7,891 nt of DNA from an uncultured Faecalibacterium sp. GTDB lineage: Bacteria > Bacillota > Clostridia > Oscillospirales > Ruminococcaceae. The stretch's first letter is position 1; the number at the start of each line of letters is the position of its first letter. A model generated the notes under the pieces. The model was not told where the DNA came from, did no database searches, and saw only the letters and a list, made by a program, of their open reading frames with translations. The stretch lies in NCBI GenBank assembly GCA_900765705.1, contig CAAFSR010000124.1, positions 1-7,891 of the forward strand. The letters are read 5' to 3'. This document shows positions 6,156-7,891 of this stretch, piece by piece. A program made the translations under genes and the position numbers.

Positions 6156-6183
6156 AGTATACAGCATGAAAGGCGAATGTCAA
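6156..6183 (-). promoter_or_regulatory. Sigma-A promoter of rex–tdk
   Basis: On the minus strand TTGACA (6183–6178, perfect −35) is separated by 16 bp from TATACT (6161–6156, five of six −10 matches). The expected transcript start is near 6149, giving a leader of about 100 nt before the rex ATG at 6050. The leader has only the ribosome-binding site and no convincing hairpin. Confidence 0.8.
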
Positions 6184-6209
6184 ATACCTATTTATAAAAA
6201 AATAAAAAA

Positions 6210-6216
6210 TTCACAA
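6210..6216. promoter_or_regulatory. Possible Rex half-operator
   Basis: TTCACAA (TTGTGAA on the minus strand) equals one half of the known Rex operator TTGTGAAnnnnTTCACAA. The partner half is not preserved: reading on the minus strand, after four T's it is TTATTTT. It lies between the divergent rex and tepA genes, 27 bp upstream of the rex −35. Weak evidence alone. Confidence 0.3.
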
Positions 6217-6239
6217 AGTTTTTCGGATTGCATCCTCTG

Positions 6240-6268
6240 TATAGTATTCCCGCTGCCGGGGGATACTA
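6240..6268 (+). promoter_or_regulatory. Possible −10 and hairpin ahead of tepA
   Basis: TATAGT (6240–6245) is a five-of-six −10 match with no good −35 at 16–18 bp. It overlaps a 10-bp inverted repeat, TAGTATTCCC (6242–6251) with GGGGATACTA (6259–6268), carrying one mismatch that would be a G·U pair in RNA. This may be an operator over the promoter, or a leader hairpin if transcription starts further upstream. The rest of the 6184–6239 stretch is A/T-rich with no gene. Confidence 0.4.
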
Positions 6269-6303
6269 CCCCCACAAACCCCCGCTACGGAAGGAGAACA
6301 CGC

Positions 6304-6987
6304 ATGGAAACGGCAAAAGACACCCCCGCAGAGCAGCACCGCATGGAAAAAGAAGACGTGGAGGATCTGGGCACGGTCACCCTGACCCGGGGCGGTCATG
6401 TCATCCACTGCCTGACCGTCATTGGCCAGATCGAAGGGCACATGGAAGCGCCGCAGGGGCAAAAGACCACCAAGTACGAGCACGTTATCCCGCAGCTGGT
6501 GGCTGTGCAGGAGGACCCCCGCATCGAGGGGCTGCTGGTGCTGCTGAACACGGTGGGCGGCGATGTGGAGACCGGCCTTGCGCTGGCAGAGCTGATCGCC
6601 AGCATCTCCAAGCCCAGCGCCACGCTGGTGCTGGGCGGCGGGCACTCCATCGGCATCCCACTGGCGGTCAGCGCGCGGCACAGCTTTATTGTGCCCACTG
6701 CCACCATGACGGTGCACCCGGTGCGGCACTCCGGGCTGATCTTGGGCGTACCGCAGACCATGCACTGCTTTGAGCAGATGCAGCAGCGCATCACCGGCTT
6801 TGTGGCCGCCCACAGCGGCATGCCGGAAAAGCGCTACACCCAGCTGATGCTCCACACCGGGGAGCTGGTCATGGACATGGGCACGGTGCTGGACGGTCGC
6901 CGCGCCGTAAAAGAAAAGCTGATCGACGAGCTGGGCGGCCTTTCGGACGCGCTGGCGTGGCTGTATAAGGAGATCGAGCGGGGGTGA
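6304..6987 (+). CDS. tepA: ClpP-like serine protease, TepA family
   Basis: A 227-residue ClpP-fold protein of the TepA (translocation-enhancing protein) type. Residues ~1–22 are a charged N-terminal extension. NTVGGD (82–87) matches the oxyanion-hole glycine motif of ClpP ('NSPGG'). GGGHSIG (111–117) carries the likely nucleophile Ser115. TMTVHPVR (134–141) carries the likely base His138, and Asp191 in MDMGTVL is a candidate third member of the triad. So the active site looks intact. There is no signal peptide; in Bacillus, TepA is cytoplasmic and has been linked to export and spore proteins, but its substrate is not firmly known. ATG 6304 has AAGGAGAA upstream with a 5-nt spacer; the upstream in-frame extension has no ribosome-binding site. 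An FtsK/SpoIIIE gene follows, the same neighbourhood as tepA–ylzJ–spoIIIE in Bacillus subtilis, which supports the identification over ClpP proper. Confidence 0.88.
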   Translation: METAKDTPAEQHRMEKEDVEDLGTVTLTRGGHVIHCLTVIGQIEGHMEAPQGQKTTKYEHVIPQLVAVQEDPRIEGLLVLLNTVGGDVETGLALAELIASISKPSATLVLGGGHSIGIPLAVSARHSFIVPTATMTVHPVRHSGLILGVPQTMHCFEQMQQRITGFVAAHSGMPEKRYTQLMLHTGELVMDMGTVLDGRRAVKEKLIDELGGLSDALAWLYKEIERG

Positions 6988-6995
6988 AGCGTTGC

Positions 6996-7160
6996 AACTC
7001 CCCCGCCGGACGATTTGAACTGCGCTCCGCGTTGCTCTGCGCAGAAGCAGTGGAATTATTTTTTGTTTGCAGTTCCGAAACGCCTGCGGGCGTTTCGGAA
7101 CTGCCTTTTCACGAGAGGGGCTGGCTGCGACCAGCGGGAGCAGACTGGGGGAGTTTTATT
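6996..7160 (+). other. Multi-branched predicted RNA structure between tepA and ftsK
   Basis: A 9-bp closing helix pairs AACTCCCCC (6996–7004) with GGGGGAGTT (7147–7155), extendable by one G·U pair, and is followed by TTATT. Inside it are three local inverted repeats: a palindromic TGCTCTGC/GCAG.AGCA at ~7033–7049, the 16-bp hairpin 7069–7104, and GCTGG/CCAGC at 7120–7135. Together they could fold as a multi-helix junction that begins 9 nt after the tepA stop. No Rfam family is recognised. No credible protein is encoded here. Confidence 0.45.
7069..7110 (+). terminator. Strong hairpin after tepA, probable terminator
   Basis: A perfect 16-bp stem, 7069–7084 with 7089–7104 (arm GCAGTTCCGAAACGCC), has a TGCG loop and is followed by CTTTTC on the plus strand. 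The stem is very stable but the T run is short, so termination may be partial. It sits between tepA and the ftsK promoter. Confidence 0.7.
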
Positions 7161-7185
7161 CCTCCAACAAAAACAACATTATGGT

Positions 7186-7214
7186 TTGCCATTTTTGCCC
7201 TTGCGTGGTACAAT
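7186..7214 (+). promoter_or_regulatory. Sigma-A promoter of the ftsK/spoIIIE gene
   Basis: TTGCCA (7186–7191, five of six −35 matches) is 17 bp from TACAAT (7209–7214, five of six −10 matches). The expected start is near 7221, about 40 nt before the ATG. This suggests the translocase gene is transcribed independently of tepA. Confidence 0.8.
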
Positions 7215-7261
7215 AGTAGAATCAATTATTGTGTCTATGGGAAGTTGGGGAACAGAGTAGA

Positions 7262-7891
7262 ATGGCAACAAAAAAACGAAAATCAACGACACGGCGTGCT
7301 GCCGCCCGCCGTAAAAAGGCAGAACAGCGGCTTCCGGCCGGGCTTGGCACCCTGTTTGGCGGCCTGCTGCTGATGGTGCTGGCCTTCGTACAGGGCGATT
7401 CCATATGGCGGGTGCTCCACGATGTGCTGTTCGGGCTGTTCGGCTGCGGCAGCTTTGTGCTGGGCGCAGCCGTGTGCTGTCTGGCCGTTTTGTACACCCG
7501 GGGCGAGGAGCTGCTGTCCCGCATCCTCAAGCTGGTGCTGGGGCTTGTCTTTGTCTGCGGCACGGTCATCGTGTTTTCCAACATCCAGCCGCAGGGGCTG
7601 TCGGCACTGCAGATGCTTTCTGCCTGCTACGCCAACGGCGTCAACGCATGGCTTTCCGGCGGCGCAATGGGCTTTGTACTGGGCGGCACGCTGCTTTTGC
7701 TGTGCGGACGCCCGGCTGCAAACCTGATCATGATCGTGCTTTTGCTGTGCGGCAGCCTGTACATTTTTGACCGTACCCCCGCCGAGGTCTGGATCTGGCT
7801 GTGTGCCATCACCGGCGGCATCCGCGCCCGCGGCTCTGCCTTTGCAGAGAAGAACGCCGCCCGCCGCGCCGAGCGCGCCGCCATCCGGCAG
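7262..7891 (+). CDS. FtsK/SpoIIIE-type DNA translocase, N-terminal membrane domain (partial)
   Basis: The frame starts at ATG 7262 and stays open for 210 codons to the window edge, so the 3' part is missing. A strongly basic N-terminus (MATKKRKSTTRRAAARRKK) precedes about five hydrophobic segments near residues 27–44, 53–78, 88–106, 130–148 and 153–169. A charged, Arg/Ala-rich stretch (187–210) then begins the linker. This matches the 4-helix or more membrane anchor of FtsK/SpoIIIE, which pumps chromosomal DNA at the division or sporulation septum; the motor and gamma domains would lie beyond the window. The gene follows tepA, as spoIIIE does in Bacillus, which is the main support because the N-terminal domain is poorly conserved in sequence. 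The Shine–Dalgarno is weak (GGGGAACAG, ~6 nt before the ATG). Another polytopic membrane protein is possible until the motor domain is seen. Confidence 0.78.
   Translation, partial: MATKKRKSTTRRAAARRKKAEQRLPAGLGTLFGGLLLMVLAFVQGDSIWRVLHDVLFGLFGCGSFVLGAAVCCLAVLYTRGEELLSRILKLVLGLVFVCGTVIVFSNIQPQGLSALQMLSACYANGVNAWLSGGAMGFVLGGTLLLLCGRPAANLIMIVLLLCGSLYIFDRTPAEVWIWLCAITGGIRARGSAFAEKNAARRAERAAIRQ

Noticed and set aside
6996..7060. tRNA-like segment containing GATTTGAAC
   Set aside because: No acceptor, anticodon or T-arm arrangement could be drawn on either strand.
7237..7260. Seven-codon open frame just before the ftsK ATG
   Set aside because: Considered as a leader peptide, but it has no convincing ribosome-binding site and is short enough to be chance.
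6984..7373. Open frames between tepA and ftsK (129 and 81 codons)
   Set aside because: They cross the strong hairpin and promoter and lack start signals; the first also overlaps the ftsK coding start in another frame.

Overview
The window looks like chromosomal DNA from a GC-rich gut Clostridia member. Codon use, the style of the sugar-binding lipoprotein and the tepA–spoIIIE gene order suggest a Faecalibacterium-like Oscillospiraceae/Ruminococcaceae genome. That assignment is by recognition only; no search was run. No phage, plasmid, IS or CRISPR genes are visible.

Left part (1–4171): the C-terminal part of an AraC-family regulator (+) faces a three-gene CUT1-type carbohydrate ABC transporter operon on the minus strand. 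In transcription order the operon is a lipoprotein solute-binding protein with a twin-arginine-like signal, then two membrane permeases. A strong terminator hairpin lies between the binding protein and the first permease and probably sets a high binding-protein to permease ratio. No ATPase gene is present. A compact array of small palindromes (557–706) fills the gap between the regulator and the operon's own terminator.

Middle (4172–4798): a 627-bp gene-free stretch. It holds the transporter promoter region, three copies of the palindrome TGATATATCA, a pair of 18-nt near-identical repeats 21 bp apart that contain a 23-nt palindrome, and the terminator of the next operon.

Right part (4799–6050, minus): rex (NADH/NAD+-sensing repressor) and tdk (thymidine kinase) form a tight, probably translationally coupled pair behind a near-consensus sigma-A promoter. 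Divergently, tepA (ClpP-like serine protease of the TepA family) runs on the plus strand. A 274-bp structured intergenic region follows, then the N-terminal membrane domain of an FtsK/SpoIIIE DNA translocase that runs off the window end. The tepA–spoIIIE neighbourhood matches the known Bacillus arrangement.

The genes are mostly familiar. The best candidates for something undescribed are non-coding: the mirror-symmetric hairpin array, the TGATATATCA palindrome cluster, and the branched structure between tepA and ftsK.
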